Source of the DNA: Candidatus Sabulitectum sp.
Lineage (GTDB): Bacteria > Fermentibacterota > Fermentibacteria > Fermentibacterales > JCC-6
DNA: 5,290 nt
Direction: 5' to 3'
NCBI GenBank assembly: GCA_029940175.1
Contig: JAOZRM010000047.1
Span: 1-5,290 of the forward strand
Shown in pieces: positions 4,868 through 5,290 of this stretch; the first letter of the stretch is position 1, and the number at the start of each line of letters is the position of its first letter. The notes beneath the pieces were generated by a model. It ran no database searches. It was not told the origin of the DNA and saw only the letters and a program-made list of their open reading frames with translations. The translations under genes were made by a program, and so were the position numbers.

Positions 4868-5290
4868 ATGGAAAAAGCAGCTGAAATATTTTTTGAGCAT
4901 TTCGGTCTCACTCCCGGCAGAAGTGCAGAAGACATACACAGGATAGGTGAGGTCTTCGGGGAAATTCCCTGGGAGAACCTGACCAAGTTCCTGCTTCGAG
5001 CCTCCGGTGAGAACCGTCCCAGGCTGGCAGGAGAAGTAATGTCAAACCATGTGGATGCCGGAACAGGCGGAACCTGCTACTCTCTTACCGAAACTCTTGG
5101 TTCTGTTATTGCCGCATGCGGTCTTTCAGCAAGACCACTCACCGGACACATGAAGCACGGAGAGAATATCCACTGTGCTTTGCTTGTTGAAGGTCAGGCC
5201 GGCAGATTCATTCTTGACCCCGGTTATGTTGTTCCCGGGGCTGTGAGGCTTTCTGATTCCGGGGCAGGTAAGGTTGTTACTGACGGAAGT
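4868..5290 (+). CDS. Arylamine N-acetyltransferase-like protein, N-terminal 141 residues (partial at right edge)
   Basis: The family transfers acetyl or other acyl groups from CoA to arylamines or hydrazines through a cysteine thioester in the cytoplasm. The frame opens at ATG 4868 and stays open for 141 codons to the window edge, about half of a typical 260-280 residue protein. The N-terminal helical part carries FGEIPWENL (30-38), matching the family's IPFENL signature. The Cys-His-Asp triad is visible as Cys70 in TGGTCYSLTETL, His102 in IHCALLVEG and Asp117 in FILDPGY, close to the known spacing (Cys69, His107, Asp122 in the Salmonella enzyme). The residue before the GG is Thr where classical enzymes have RGG, so the physiological substrate may not be an arylamine. 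No Shine-Dalgarno site precedes the ATG. A TATAAT ends six bases upstream, suggesting a leaderless transcript. It is divergent from the radical SAM gene. Confidence 0.85.
   Translation, partial: MEKAAEIFFEHFGLTPGRSAEDIHRIGEVFGEIPWENLTKFLLRASGENRPRLAGEVMSNHVDAGTGGTCYSLTETLGSVIAACGLSARPLTGHMKHGENIHCALLVEGQAGRFILDPGYVVPGAVRLSDSGAGKVVTDGS

Noticed and set aside
4829..4939. N-terminal extension of the radical SAM gene to ATG 4939 (or ATG 4900)
   Set aside because: The extra residues have no counterpart in the family and would be antisense to the divergent acetyltransferase. The shared TATAAT also lies downstream of those starts.

Overview
The window carries ordinary bacterial chromosomal genes. 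I see no phage, CRISPR, insertion-sequence or defence genes and no tRNA or rRNA. The single-chain pyruvate:ferredoxin oxidoreductase, the relic of an iron-sulfur flavoprotein and a radical SAM enzyme suggest an anaerobic or oxygen-poor lifestyle. Bacterial-type Shine-Dalgarno sites (AGGAGG-like), TTG and GTG starts and a bacterial asparaginyl-tRNA synthetase indicate a bacterium. I cannot name the phylum from this sequence.

Layout. Positions 1-2533 hold a minus-strand pair: asnS (2533 to 1151), then, 34 bases downstream, the N-terminal third of a pyruvate:ferredoxin oxidoreductase (1116 to 1, running off the left edge). They probably share a transcript. Positions 2534-2785 are a divergent intergenic region with a strong asnS ribosome binding site, a 40-base imperfect hairpin that pairs better as minus-strand RNA, and two successive Shine-Dalgarno sites facing right. 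Positions 2786-3895 hold a plus-strand pair: a 172-residue conserved protein of unknown function (TTG start), overlapped by 19 bases by an iron-sulfur flavoprotein / NAD(P)H-dependent FMN reductase gene that is now broken. That gene has a frameshift, an in-frame TAA where glutamate is expected, and a roughly 44-base insertion. It converges on and overlaps by 12 bases the end of a minus-strand radical SAM gene of the YhcC type (4828 to 3884). A palindromic ATTATAAT at 4854-4861 lies between this gene and a divergent arylamine N-acetyltransferase-like gene (4868 to beyond the right edge). It could supply a -10 element to both, and would make the acetyltransferase mRNA leaderless.

How they work together: beyond the likely asnS-oxidoreductase transcript and the coupled hypothetical/flavoprotein pair, the genes do not form a recognisable pathway. 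I did not find an undescribed system. The items most worth a second look are the decaying flavoprotein gene, whose frameshift sits exactly on an A_AAG_GGC heptamer, the asnS leader hairpin, the shared divergent promoter, and the uncharacterised 172-residue family.
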